Of a stretch of 64,000 nucleotides of DNA, positions 35,759 to 44,843 are shown in pieces. The stretch is taken from positions 248,001 through 312,000 of the forward strand of contig NZ_JAPEPZ010000001.1 of NCBI RefSeq assembly GCF_026339875.1, given 5' to 3'. The stretch comes from Streptomyces sp. NBC_01571 (lineage in GTDB: Bacteria > Actinomycetota > Actinomycetes > Streptomycetales > Streptomycetaceae). The position numbers were made by a program, and so were the translations under genes. The notes beneath the pieces are model-generated. The model was not told where the DNA came from and ran no database searches. It worked only from the letters and a program-made list of their open reading frames with translations. Numbering within the stretch: position 1 is the stretch's first letter; each line of letters begins with the position of its first letter.

Positions 35759-36190
35759 CGGCCTCCCTTCCGTTTCCCGCCGGGCGGCGCCGTCCACAAT
35801 GAACTGCTGCTGGCGCTTGTCGAAAGGGGCGACCGCGAGCCGGAACACCGCACGCGGATCCACCTGCTGGCGACGGCGTCTCTTGAGTACGCAGCGTTGG
35901 TAGACCCAGAGGTCAGCAAGGAAGTGCTGCGCCGGACTGCGGCACTCGTCCCGCCCCGTGACGATGCGGCCGCCGATGTACTGGCAAATGCGGGAGCGGC
36001 GGTGCTGGACCTGCTACCGGGCCCGGACGGCCTCACCGTAGAGGAGACGCGGGCCGTGGTCTTGACAGCCTGCATGATCGGCGGGCCCACCGCGGCGGCT
36101 TTTCTGGAACACTTCCAAGGACATGCCGATCCCGCGGTGCGGGAGCGCCTGCGCTGGGGACGCAACCGTGTTGCGCGGGCGCCGGGCTGA
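35759..36190 (+). pseudogene. C-terminal fragment of a NACHT/HEAT-type protein
   Basis: Open from the TGA at 35756-35758 to the stop at 36188-36190, without a convincing start (TTG 35897 is internal). The segments NELLLALVERGDREPEHRTR, IHLLATASLEYAALVDPEVS, ALVPPRDDAAADVLANAGAA, VLDLLPGPDGLTVEETRAVV and HADPAVRERLRWG are those I associate with the helical C-terminus of large Streptomyces NACHT-ATPase proteins. The ATPase part is not present. It lies between a membrane protein and an IS110 element, so it is a truncated remnant. Confidence 0.6.
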
Positions 36191-37376
36191 CGGGCATGAG
36201 GCCCCTGGTCGTCCACACCCCGATTCCATGCTGGCATGGTTGCACTGCTCCATGACTCCGCACGCACTGTCCAAGTCTGGCTACTGATTCCCAATGTGGT
36301 TGTCAACGCCTGGCGCGTGACTGATGGTAGCTACTTCAGCCAAGGTTGGCAGCGCGCAACGGCGGGCTGCCCTCGAAGAGACGACCGTCGCGTAGGAGTG
36401 CCCACAGGACGTTCAGGCGGCGGCGTGCGAGAGCGATGACGGCCTGCTTATGGGTCTTCTTCTCGGCCCTCTTGCGTTCGTAGAACGCCTTTGAGACTGG
36501 GCAGCATCGGGCCGCGACCTGGGCGGACATGTAGAAGACCCGCATCAGGCGACGGCAGTAGCGACGAGGTCGGCGCATATTGCCGCTGATCCGTCCCGAG
36601 TCCTTCGGGACGGGCGCCAGGCCGGCGACACCGGCGAGACGGTCGGCGGTGCCGAATACGCGCATGTCGCCGCCGGTGTGGGCGATGAACTCGGCGCCCA
36701 GGACGGAGCCGATGCCGGGCATGCTCAGGATGACCTCGGCGTGCGGGTGGTCGCGGAACCGGCCCTCGACCAGGGCGTCGGTCTCGGCGATCTCCTCGTC
36801 CAGGGCCATCACCTCCCTCGCCAGCCTGGCCACGACGGCTGCGGCCAGCTTCTCTCCGGGAACGGCAGTGTGCTGGGCCTCGGCGACCTCGACAGCGGTG
36901 GCCGCGACGAGCCTGTAGTTGCGGACCTTGCGGTTCTTCAACCAGACGGCCAGGCGGTTCCTGCCAGCCCGACGCAGAGCGGCCGGCGTCTGGTAGCCGG
37001 TCAGCAGGACCAAAGACGCCTTCGAAGTGCTGTAGTCGAAGGCCCGCTCCAAGGCCGGGAAGTATCCCAGCAGCTGGGCCCGCATCCGGTTGATCGCCCT
37101 CGTGCGGTCCGCGGCCAGGTCCAGGCGGCGAGAGGTGAGGATGCGCAAGTCCACGGCGATGGCGTCGCCGTGGTGCAGCGGCTGGAGATCGCGCCGCATG
37201 CGGGCCTGGTCCGCGATGATGAAAGCGTCCTTCGCATCGCTCTTCCCGTCGCCCCGGTAGGAGCCGGAAGCGTGGTGGACGGTGCGGCCGGGAATGTAGA
37301 GGACGGGGCCTCCCCCTGAGTGGTGGACACGCTGATACTGGATCTGCTTGATCCGGAGGAAGCGAGAAGACCGCCG

Positions 37377-37721
37377 ATGGCGATGAAGGACTATTCGGAC
37401 GAGTTCAAGGCCGATGCCGTGGCCCTGTACGAGTCCACCCCCAGGGCGACCTACAAGAGCATCGCCGCCGACCTGGGCATCAACCGGGCCACCCTGCGCG
37501 AGTGGGTGCTGCGGGACCGCGAACGCCGCGGTGTCACCGCCACGGCTGCAAAGCCGGCCGTCCAACCGGGGGCGGCGGTGCCGTCCGACGCTCCGGACGA
37601 GCGGATCCGGCAGTTGGAGGCCCGGGTGGCCGAGCTCGAGGCAAGTGAGCGCAAGCTCGCCACCGAGCGGGACATCCTCCGCAAGGCGGCCAAGTATTTC
37701 GCCGGAGAGACGAACTGGTGA
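37377..37721 (+). CDS. IS3-family transposase OrfA
   Basis: The 114-residue protein begins MAMKDYSDEFKADAVALYES. It has an HTH (TYKSIAADLGINRATLREWV) and a C-terminal leucine-zipper-like coiled coil (IRQLEARVAELEASERKLAT) ending KAAKYFAGETNW, the standard OrfA layout. It ends in TGGTGA, where the GTG of orfB overlaps the stop, a usual arrangement for coupled or frameshifted OrfAB production. Confidence 0.9.
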   Translation: MAMKDYSDEFKADAVALYESTPRATYKSIAADLGINRATLREWVLRDRERRGVTATAAKPAVQPGAAVPSDAPDERIRQLEARVAELEASERKLATERDILRKAAKYFAGETNW

Positions 37722-38615
37722 TCAGCCGCTTCCAGTTCGTCGACGACCACCGGGACACCTACGAGGTGAAGCGGCTCTGCCACGTCCTGGACGTGAACCG
37801 GTCCAGCTACTACAAGTGGCTCGCCGGCGCCGAGGCCCGGGCCGCCCGGCAGCACAAGGACCGGATCCTGGCCGAGGAGATCCGCGAGATCCACGGCGAG
37901 TCCGGCGGCGCCTACGGCTCCCCGCGAGTGACCGCCGAGCTCCGCGAGATAAGGACGGCGGGTCAACGAAAAGCGGGTCGCCCGGATCATGCGGACGTTC
38001 TCGATCACCGGCATCCGCCTGCGCAGACGCGTGCGCACCACCGTCCCGGACCCGGCAGCCTCACCGGTTGCGGACCTCTTCCAGCGGGACTTCACCGCCG
38101 CCGATCCGGGACGGAAGTACATGGGCGACATCACGTATCTCCCGCTCGCCGGCAGGGAGTTCCTCTATCTCGCGACCGTGCTGGACTGCTTCAGCCGCAA
38201 GGTCGTCGGCTGGTCCATGGCCGACCACATGCGCACCGGCCTGGTCGCCGACGCGCTGCGGATGGCAGCCGCGACCCGCGGCCGTCTGGACGGCGCCGTG
38301 TTCCACTCCGACCACGGGGCCCAATACGGATCCCGGGCCTTCGCCGACCTCTGCTACCAGCTCGGGGTCACCCGCTCGATGGGCGCGGTCGGCACCAGCG
38401 CCGACAACGCGGCCTGCGAAAGCTTCCACGCCTCCCTGAAACGCGGGACCCTCCAGGGCGCCCACGACTACGGTGACGCCGGCACCTGCCGCCGGACGGT
38501 CTTCGCCTGGCTGACCCGCTACAACACCCGCCGCCGGCACTCCGCCAACGGCCACCTCAGCCCCAACGAATACGAACACCGACACCACACCGCTAAACTC
38601 ACGCTCGCCGTGTGA
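37718..38615 (+). pseudogene. IS3-family transposase OrfB, frameshifted
   Basis: The first part (GTG 37718, MISRFQFVDDHRDTYEVKRL, CHVLDVNRSSYYKWL, GAYGSPRVTAELREI) runs to about 37950, then the frame moves by one base. The rest (RTFSITGIRLRRRVRTT, YMGDITYLPLAGREFLYLAT with the first Asp, FHSDHGAQYGSRAF with the second Asp, ADNAACESFHASLKRGTLQG with Glu) continues in the next frame to the TGA at 38613-38615. All three DDE residues are intact, so repair of one base would restore the enzyme. A sequencing error is possible. Confidence 0.85.
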
Positions 38616-39188
38616 TCAATAACCGCGTGCCCACCTTCACGGGGGAAGGCCCGACCTGCTGCCCGTTGCCGGTCAGCAAGGCGATCATCAGCGCGGCCCC
38701 GCCGGCATTGAGGTCGATCGCCCAGGTCACCGGCTCCCCCTCGCTCAATGCGAGGACATCTGTGATCACTTCCATCAACGCGGTCTCGTCGTTGGCCACC
38801 CGCCGTGACAGTCTGCGCTGGCCCTCCGCGTCGATCACCACGCAGTGATGCTCGGCCTTGCCCGCATCCATACCGGCCCACAGTTCAGGCACGGTCACCT
38901 CCGGAGTCGTTTCTGTTCGAGTCCCAGCAGACGACCTCGCCAGCGTGTCCTTACCAAGCGATCTTGCCGCGCGCATCCCAATCAGTGGCCGAGTCGTCGC
39001 AGGACACCGGGCGGCCAATCAGTAGAAGCCACTCCTGCGGCATGAACTTGACAGCCATACCCAGCGCCCCTGGGTCTCCCGATCGTACGAGTGACCGGAA
39101 TCAACCCACCAACAACGTAAGGAACTTGATCGGGCGATGTCGGGTGATTGCCTGACAGGTGCTGGATGCGTCCGGTAGATGTTTGCGG

Positions 39189-39602
39189 GTGAATGAGTCC
39201 ACGCCCAGCGAGCCGACCCCCGAGGACGGCGAGCCCACCTCCTTCGCCAAGAGCGCGAAGAACCTGTTCAAGAAGCACAAGGCGAAGATCCTCGCCGTCG
39301 GCACCGTGGGCTTGGTCGTCGCCGGCGTGGTCGCCAGTCTCGCCGAGGGGCAGGACACCGAGGGTTCCGAGCCGTCCCCTGGTCTTGAAGACGCGGACCG
39401 TCCGAAACGCAGGTCCCCTGTCGGGCACGAAGTAGTCGCGACTCTGGTGAAGCTCGCCGCCGGTCAGCAAGCTAGCGAGGAGCGCAGGGCGGCGTACAAA
39501 GAAGTAACGGGGGAAGACCTTCCCGCTGATAGCACCTATCGCTCAAAGCATCGTCGGGGCGACTTCGGGGAGGATGAGACTCCCGGCGAAGCTGCAGCCT
39601 GA
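39189..39602 (+). CDS. Single-pass membrane protein of unknown function
   Basis: The 137-residue protein starts at GTG 39189 (MNESTPSEPTPEDGEPTSFA). A basic stretch (KNLFKKHKAK) is followed by one transmembrane helix (ILAVGTVGLVVAGVVASL, about 38-56) and a polar C-terminal half rich in Lys, Arg, Glu and Asp (ASEERRAAYKEVTGEDLPAD). No family was recognised. Confidence 0.55.
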   Translation: MNESTPSEPTPEDGEPTSFAKSAKNLFKKHKAKILAVGTVGLVVAGVVASLAEGQDTEGSEPSPGLEDADRPKRRSPVGHEVVATLVKLAAGQQASEERRAAYKEVTGEDLPADSTYRSKHRRGDFGEDETPGEAAA

Positions 39603-39765
39603 GCGGGTGCGCAAAGGCCACCGCGGCCTCGGAATCCTGTGCGGTGCCAGTGGAGCCGCTACAGAACGTCTCTGCCGGTGACCTGTGGCTTCTCACTCGC
39701 CGCCGGAGGGCGCGGAGCGGGGGGCCCGTCGACCTGGGAACCGTGGCAGAATCCGAGCTGCTAGG

Positions 39766-40293
39766 TCAGGACCGCGCGGTCCTGAACGCCAGATACCGGC
39801 TGAAGACTTCGTTGCTGTCGGGGGTGAAGCGCCACTCCAGCAGGGCCGACCGCAGCTCCGGCTCGGTCAGCCAGCCATGCCAGGCGACCTCATCGGGATC
39901 GGGGACCACGGCGTCCGGCACCACGGCTTCGTGCACGCCGAGCCAGTGAGGGCTCAAGCCGCTGCGGTTGAGGAACGTGAACAGCAAGCGCGGCAGCGCA
40001 CGAATGCCCAGCTCTTCGGCCAGCTCCCTCGCAGCGGCCTGTTCATAGGACTCGCCGACATTTGCGGCGCCACCGACCTCGACCTCATAGAGCCCGGGGA
40101 AGCGCGATACCTGCTCCGACCGTCGGTGGACGAGGATCCGTCCACGCTCATCACGACACACCGTCACGGCGACTCGGTGCAGCCAGCCCTCCCGGGTGGC
40201 CTGCCGGCGGCTGCCCACCATCCCCAGCACACGATCTTGATCGTCGACACGCTCCACTAGTTCATCCACGACCCACACCCTGGCAGAGCCCAC
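39766..40293 (-). CDS. NUDIX hydrolase
   Basis: The 175-residue protein has a complete Nudix box GGAANVGESYEQAAARELAE-ELG (about 74-96; all catalytic Glu residues present). An N-terminal strand region, RVAVTVCRDERGRILVHRRS, is typical of the isopentenyl-diphosphate isomerase-like/YfcD branch of NUDIX enzymes. It would hydrolyse a nucleoside diphosphate derivative or related pyrophosphate; the substrate is unknown. It is monocistronic. The start could be up to 20 residues downstream of the longest frame. Confidence 0.87.
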   Translation of the reverse strand: MGSARVWVVDELVERVDDQDRVLGMVGSRRQATREGWLHRVAVTVCRDERGRILVHRRSEQVSRFPGLYEVEVGGAANVGESYEQAAARELAEELGIRALPRLLFTFLNRSGLSPHWLGVHEAVVPDAVVPDPDEVAWHGWLTEPELRSALLEWRFTPDSNEVFSRYLAFRTARS

Positions 40294-40497
40294 TGACAGC
40301 GCAGCTTCTCTGAGTCCGCAGAGGCCGACCCAGGAGAACCGGAACTAGGAGGCCGGACACGGATGACCACAGTTGTCGACCTATCGTGTTCAGGCTCAAC
40401 CGCCCACAACACCGTCGGTGACAACCAGCCTGCCTATGTGACAACCATCGCACTTCAGCTCAACTGGTCAATTCAGACATCGCGTATGAGCGCCTCA

Positions 40498-41055
40498 TCA
40501 GTAGTCGAGATCCAGATAATCGATGTCGTTGATTTCGACATCGGAGAGACCCATGGCGCGACTGCCGCCGTCCTGAAAATACACTTCTTTAAACCCTTCG
40601 GCGATGATCTGGCGCATCGCTTGGTCGCCGGCCCCCGTCCCGCGGGCGTCGAACAGGCGCTGCGCGTACTCCAGCGGGAGATGCACGGTCAGGCGCCGGA
40701 ACCGTCCGTCATCGGTACTGCCGACGGCCGCGGTGTAGCCGAACCGGGCGCGGGTCTCGACCGTGATGCCACCGGTGGCGGCGGCCTGGCGGTGCCGGCG
40801 CTTGCGGACCAGGGGCTGCCAGCGGGCCCGCACCGCGTCATCGATCTTCGCGGCGACGTCGGGGCGGGCGTGTTTGCGGGCGCCGCGGCGGTAGCGGTTG
40901 ACGGAGTCGGCGGTGACGCCGATCTCCTGCGCGACGGCCTTGGCGCTGCCGAGCTGTTTGATCAGGTAGCCGATCCGGCCCTTGAGGGTCTTCGGGGGTT
41001 CCTTGGTGAAGGCTTCCCGGTCGGCGCGCTCGATCGCGTCCTCGATCTCCCCCAC
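40498..41055 (-). CDS. tpg: Telomere terminal protein Tpg
   Basis: The 185-residue protein matches the Streptomyces terminal protein: MGEIEDAIERADREAFTKEP, an HTH at about 35-60 (SAKAVAQEIGVTADSVNRYR), the ARWQPLVRKRRHRQAAATGG core, FGYTAAVGSTDDGRFRRLTV, PLEYAQRLFDARGTGAGDQA, GFKEVYFQDG and the acidic C-terminus NDIDYLDLDY. Tpg is attached covalently to the 5' ends of linear Streptomyces replicons and primes end-patching DNA synthesis. It follows tap by 4 bp, the canonical tap-tpg arrangement. The gene looks intact. Confidence 0.93.
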   Translation of the reverse strand: MGEIEDAIERADREAFTKEPPKTLKGRIGYLIKQLGSAKAVAQEIGVTADSVNRYRRGARKHARPDVAAKIDDAVRARWQPLVRKRRHRQAAATGGITVETRARFGYTAAVGSTDDGRFRRLTVHLPLEYAQRLFDARGTGAGDQAMRQIIAEGFKEVYFQDGGSRAMGLSDVEINDIDYLDLDY

Positions 41056-41059
41056 CGTG

Positions 41060-43362
41060 CTACTCCCCTTCGTCCAGGACGGCGTCGCCGCCCTTGATGT
41101 GACGGGCCGGGTTGAAGCCCTGCTCCATCAAATCGACCGCCCACAGCATCGACTGCACGCCCTCCAGCTTCGCCAGCCCCGGCGTCGGCCCGAGACGGAA
41201 ACCGCCCGGCTGCGGCTTCCCGGACTCGTCGTACGGGAGGAAATCCAGCGGGCTGTCACCGGGACTGGGGTAGACGACGCAGTCGGATAGCACAGCCAGC
41301 GGAAACAGCCCGGTCAGCCTGACCATGTTGTTGAGCTTGCGGTGCATGTTCACCCGCGCCTTGGAGATGACCGCGGCCCGGATGTCGGGGCGCCAGGTCG
41401 GGCGCTGCATGGCCGGCCACGCCTCGCCCTGTTTGTAGGCCTTGCCCTGCGGGCGCTCGCCGAGTTTGCCGACACCGCCCTCCACCGTCGCTTTGATGGC
41501 GGCCAGGACGGCCGCGAGGGCGGGGTCAGTCTGCTTGTGCTGCTCCATCGCGGCGAGGAACTGCTCGTCGGTGAGGTCCTTGGTGACGCCGAGGTCCGCG
41601 AGGGTATCGACGTAGGCGGTCTTGAGGCGGTCGTGCCACGGGTCCAGATACGCACCCGTCTCCCGACGCAGGTACGCCTCCAACGGCTGGACGCTGAAGC
41701 CGAGTTCCTGGGCATAGGCGACCGTGTGGGTCTGGTACCAAGCCGGTCCAGTGGGGCGGGTGCCGTCCGGGGTGAACGGCGAGGGCAGACGGGGGTCCAG
41801 CTCGATGTGAGAGAGATCCACCAGCCAGGAGCCGGGGATCTTCGGGTTGAACGTCGGGGCGTGGAAGTGGTCCGGGGCGGACAGGCCGACCGTGAGCCGG
41901 GCCGACGCGGCGAGGAAGGCGGTGTTGAGGTCCAGGCCGACCGCGAACGGCAGCAGGCACTCCTCATCGGACAGCAGGTCCACCGGCCGCACCCACTGAT
42001 ATGCCTCCTCGTCGAGGAAACCGCCACTCCAGCCGGAGTTCACCACCACGGGATGCTCCGCGGTGGCCTCCGGCGGTGCCGGGTCCACCGGCTCCGTCCC
42101 CAGCGAGCCCACGTTGTGGCCCGGGATCCAGTTCCCGCTCTCCGCACCCTGCACGGCCTTCGTCGGCGGGCGCAGTGCCGTCATCAGTTCCAGGCCGGAG
42201 ACTGCCGTGGATCCACGCGGGGTGATGACCCGCGTCGCATACGTGCCCAGGACGCGGGCGATGTCGGTCGGCGCCATCTCGCAGACGCCGGGCCAGGACC
42301 GCTCATCGAGCGCGTCCCAGGACAGGATCGCCAGTTGCACGCACTGCCGCTCACGGCCCTGCGCCTTGCGGTAGACCCTGGCCCACGGGCCGAAACCCCG
42401 CTGCGTGAGCTGCCACTTCGCCTTCACCACCTGCTTGACCACCGGATGGTCCTCCGGCAGACGCAGGGAGCGGCGCTGCTCGTGGCCCTCCAAGCGCTCC
42501 GGCAGCCCGAGCCGCACCACGGCCGCGGCGGTCAGGACGATCAGCGGGTCGGAGTCCTTGCCGTACCGGTTCAGCTTCGCCGCGCCCAGACCGGACTCAC
42601 GCAGCGTCCACTCCACCAACTCCACGATGGTGGTGGCCGGGCAGTCCAACACGATCCCGTCCACCCCGTAGGCGGAACCGTCCCCGTCCAGCACGACAAG
42701 CGGACCATGCGGGAACCGCGAATCAGCCGGAGCCGCTGCCGCCTTCCGCACGACCGGGCGCCGCGACACCGCCGGGCGAGCGGGACGCGCCGGCGCGACC
42801 GGCGCGGCAGGCGCGGTGGGCGCGGCGGGCGCGGCGGGCGCCTCGACCGGCGCGACGGGATCCGCCTTCGGCGCGACCGGGCCGGCGGGCGTCTCCGCTA
42901 CCTCCGGCTGCGGCACCACGGTCGATGCCGGGGCAGGGGCCGGGGCGGAGGGGGTTTCGGGAACCGGGGGTGGTGTGTGGTGCGCGGCCGTCCCCGGTGG
43001 TGTGGCTGCAGGGGATCGAGAAGCCGACGGCCGGCGTCGTCGCGGCCCGGAGGCGGTGCGGGGGCGGCGGGTGTTGCGGGGGCGGGGTAGCGGTGGGCAA
43101 GGCCCTCGATGAGGCGGCGGTAGGCCTCCAGCCGCTCGCCCCTCGGCTCGGCACGCCCGGCCTCCCACGCGATAATGCTCGGCACCCGCAGGCCCAACGC
43201 CTGCGCGACAGCAGCCTGCGTGAGACCGGCCGCCTCACGCAGCCGTACCCGCTCGGCCGGCGCGGGCAGCACCGTGCCCTCGTCGACGGCGGCAAGCAGG
43301 GAATCGATCGCGGTGAACAACTGCGGTGGCTGGTCCGTCATCTGCGCATCGTTCTCACTCAC
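41060..43362 (-). pseudogene. tap: Telomere-associated protein Tap, frameshifted in the linker
   Basis: The N-terminal HTH (GTG 43362, MSENDAQMTDQ; LREAAGLTQAAVAQALGLRV, PSIIAWEAGRAEPRGERLEA) and the large C-terminal body lie in different frames, joined in the Pro/Ala-rich linker between about 43020 and 43090. The body from LVVLDGDGSAYGVDGIVLDC through WQLTQRGFGPWARVYRKAQG, PRGSTAVSGLELMTALRPPT, GGFLDEEAYQWVRPVDLL, GSWLVDLSHIELDPRLPSPF and MLWAVDLMEQGFNPARHIKG to LDEGE matches Tap throughout. Tap binds 3' telomere overhangs and recruits Tpg. Without the frameshift, the length of about 767 residues is near the usual size. Whether the shift is real or a homopolymer read error cannot be settled here. 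Confidence 0.85.
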
Positions 43363-43742
43363 CGGACACCCTGACGGATCTCTTCCAGCCGCGTCATCAA
43401 CCGCTGATAACGCTGCGAAGCCGCCTGAGAGGAGTTCAGGCCCTGATGCGCGGCAATCTGCCGCCAGTCCATCCCCCGCCGCCGCGCCTCCATGACCACC
43501 TGCGTCTCCAGCCGGTCCAACTCCTCACGCAGATCCTCGAACAGGCCCAGAGCAGCACCCACATCGTCCGGCCCCACGCCCCGATCCCGCCCGTGATCGT
43601 TCTGCTCGCCAGCGGCTGCCAGCAGCCGCCCCACCAGCGACGCATCCTGCTCGACACAACGCGCGGGAGTGGTGTCGTCACCAGGGGCGGGGGCCAGTAC
43701 GGACAGACGGTCGCGGGCCTGCTGACTCGCATCACGTGGCAT
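43359..43742 (-). CDS. Small helix-turn-helix protein upstream of tap
   Basis: The 127-residue protein starts at ATG 43742 (MPRDASQQARDRLSVLAPAP). Its C-terminal half is helical (ALGLFEDLREELDRLETQVV) and ends in a likely DNA-binding helix pair MDWRQIAAHQGLNSSQAASQ. The TGA overlaps the GTG of tap (GTGA at 43359-43362), so the two are translationally coupled. Small genes in this place precede tap-tpg on several Streptomyces replicons as I recall, but I know no assigned function. An inverted repeat 30 bp upstream may be its operator. Confidence 0.75.
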   Translation of the reverse strand: MPRDASQQARDRLSVLAPAPGDDTTPARCVEQDASLVGRLLAAAGEQNDHGRDRGVGPDDVGAALGLFEDLREELDRLETQVVMEARRRGMDWRQIAAHQGLNSSQAASQRYQRLMTRLEEIRQGVR

Positions 43743-43771
43743 ACCGGCACCCTGCCCCACGACAGCAATAC

Positions 43772-43788
43772 AACAACGAATTGTTGTT
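43772..43788. promoter_or_regulatory. Candidate operator of the tap-tpg operon
   Basis: AACAAC-GAATT-GTTGTT is a perfect 6-bp inverted repeat with a 5-bp AT-rich centre, 30 bp upstream of the ATG at 43742. It stands out in GC-rich surroundings. The autoregulatory role is inferred. Confidence 0.45.
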
Positions 43789-43974
43789 TCATTGGACACC
43801 TGGAGAACTCGGCCGGCACAGCTACACACACCAGCCCCTCTCACCACAGAAGACCGCCCACCGCCCGTCACACCTGAACTGGAGACCACCCCCGCGCGTG
43901 CGGGGGGTGCCCCTATGTCCTTGGTCAAGGGAAACGGGGGTGCGTTGGCTTTGGGAGCCGGGCAGCATGGCGGG

Positions 43975-44460
43975 GTGGCTGATCTGCTGTGGGATGACGT
44001 GCACTGCTTCTTCGACCCGGACTTGATGGGGTCGCTGCCGGACGTGCGTGTCCCGAATGCCTCGCTGGAGGACTGGCAGGCGGTCCTCGATCTTGTCGCG
44101 GAGAAAGGCTGGAAGTGCCAGTACTCCCAGGGAGAGACAGTGTTTCCAGTGCCCCGGGCGGAGGCCGTACTGTCCCGTCCGGCGGATGCCGAGTGCCCGG
44201 ACCTGCGGGTCTGGCCGACTGCAGATGTGTTGGCGATCTTCCGTTTCCATGCCGACGATGAAGTCGACTTCGACGTCGACCTGCGCGAGTTGCAAGGCCA
44301 GGAGCGACTTGATGTGTTCTGCGGCTTCCTCCGAGAGATCGGCCGGCGGCTGGACAAGCCGGTGCTGATGGACCCGGAGGGCGACTCCGGCCATCCAGTG
44401 CTCGGCTTCGATGTCGAGGCCGATCGAGTTGTTCGCCTCGTGGACCCGCAGGTCGGATGA
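43975..44460 (+). CDS. Hypothetical protein
   Basis: The 161-residue protein starts at GTG 43975 (VADLLWDDVHCFFDPDLMGS). It has VPNASLEDWQAVLDLVAEKG, WKCQYSQGETVFPVPRAEAV, CPDLRVWPTADVLAIFRFHA, DEVDFDVDLRELQGQERLDV and a final HPVLGFDVEADRVVRLVDPQ. Composition and length look like a genuine cytoplasmic protein common in Streptomyces; its function is unknown to me. A longer frame to 43792 exists, but the upstream part is Pro/Thr-rich and unlikely. IS110 debris follows directly. Confidence 0.65.
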   Translation: MADLLWDDVHCFFDPDLMGSLPDVRVPNASLEDWQAVLDLVAEKGWKCQYSQGETVFPVPRAEAVLSRPADAECPDLRVWPTADVLAIFRFHADDEVDFDVDLRELQGQERLDVFCGFLREIGRRLDKPVLMDPEGDSGHPVLGFDVEADRVVRLVDPQVG

Positions 44461-44463
44461 CTG

Positions 44464-44597
44464 AGGCCGACTGCTGCGGTTCGTAGAAGGTTCCGTCGCG
44501 GAGCATCGCGAAAAGGACGTCGGCTCGGCGTCTGGCGAGGCAGAACAGGGCGTGGGTGTGGTGCTTGCCCTGCGCGATCTTCTTGTCGCAGTAGGCC
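44464..44597 (-). pseudogene. IS110-family transposase tail (remnant 1)
   Basis: Read leftward: RAYCDKKIAQGKHHTHALFC, LARRRADVLFAMLRDGTFYE. This is the last portion of an IS110 transposase of the group that ends in LARRRxxVLxAMLRDG. It is cut at about 44597, where the next remnant begins on the other strand. Confidence 0.75.
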
Positions 44598-44843
44598 CTC
44601 AGCGGCAACAACGTCCGCCACCGGCTCAACACCGGCGGCAACCGGGCACTGAACTCGGTGCTGCATGTCATCGCCATCTGCCAAATCCGCGATGGCGGAC
44701 GCGGGCAGGACTACTACCTGCGCAAGATCGCGGAAGGAAAGACGCCTGCGGAAGCCCGCAGGGCCCTGAAACGCCGCCTGTCCAACGTGGTCTACCGGAT
44801 CATGAAACGAGACCAACGGACCCGCCTCGCTCAAGCCGCTTGA
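44598..44843 (+). pseudogene. IS110/IS1111-type transposase tail (remnant 2)
   Basis: Read rightward: SGNNVRHRLNTGGNRALNSV, LHVIAICQIRDGGRGQDYYL, RKIAEGKTPAEARRALKRRL and SNVVYRIMKRDQ to the TGA at 44841-44843. The RLNxGGNRxLNxVLHxIA motif marks the C-terminal domain of a different IS110-family subgroup. It is cut at the same point as remnant 1, giving a head-to-head fusion of two tails. Confidence 0.8.

Larger units (their letters stand above)
37305..38652 (+). mobile_element. IS3-family insertion sequence within the IS110 transposase gene
   Basis: The 1,348-bp element has terminal inverted repeats GGGCCTCCCCCTGAGTGGTG (left) and GGGCCTTCCCCCGTGAAGG (right, reverse complement), flanked by a 3-bp direct duplication GAC (37302-37304 and 38653-38655). 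Three-bp duplications are typical of IS3. It carries orfA and a frameshifted orfB. Confidence 0.88.
36336..38898 (-). mobile_element. IS110-family transposase gene split by an IS3 element
   Basis: The N-terminal part (GTG 38898, VTVPELWAGMDAGKAEHHCV, first acidic residue of the DEDD domain, to LLTGNGQQV at 38655) and the C-terminal part (from about 37304, LYIPGRTVHHASGSYRGDGK, to the stop at 36336) join perfectly when 37305-38652 is removed. The C-terminal half has SDAKDAFIIADQARMRRDL, the helix-hairpin-helix MPGIGSVLGAEFIAHTGGD and the serine-containing GTADRLAGVAGLAPVPKDSG region. Without the insertion the protein would be about 400 residues, normal for IS110. IS110 has no inverted repeats, so its outer ends are not defined here. 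Confidence 0.9.

Noticed and set aside
36236..36439. Plus-strand frame next to the IS110 end
   Set aside because: The first 40 residues are plausible but there is no family match I recognise, and the rest lies over the IS110 gene in shadow phase.
41342..43090. 582-residue plus-strand frame opposite tap
   Set aside because: It is Arg/Gly-rich shadow sequence; the minus strand encodes a clear Tap protein.
402..43362. All frameshifts in the window as sequencing errors
   Set aside because: Not accepted as a general explanation: the vdcC, PAS-GAF and IS630 cases include sizeable deletions or nonsense codons, and a 4.9-kb toxin gene is error-free. Individual shifts in vdcD, IS3 orfB and tap may still be errors.
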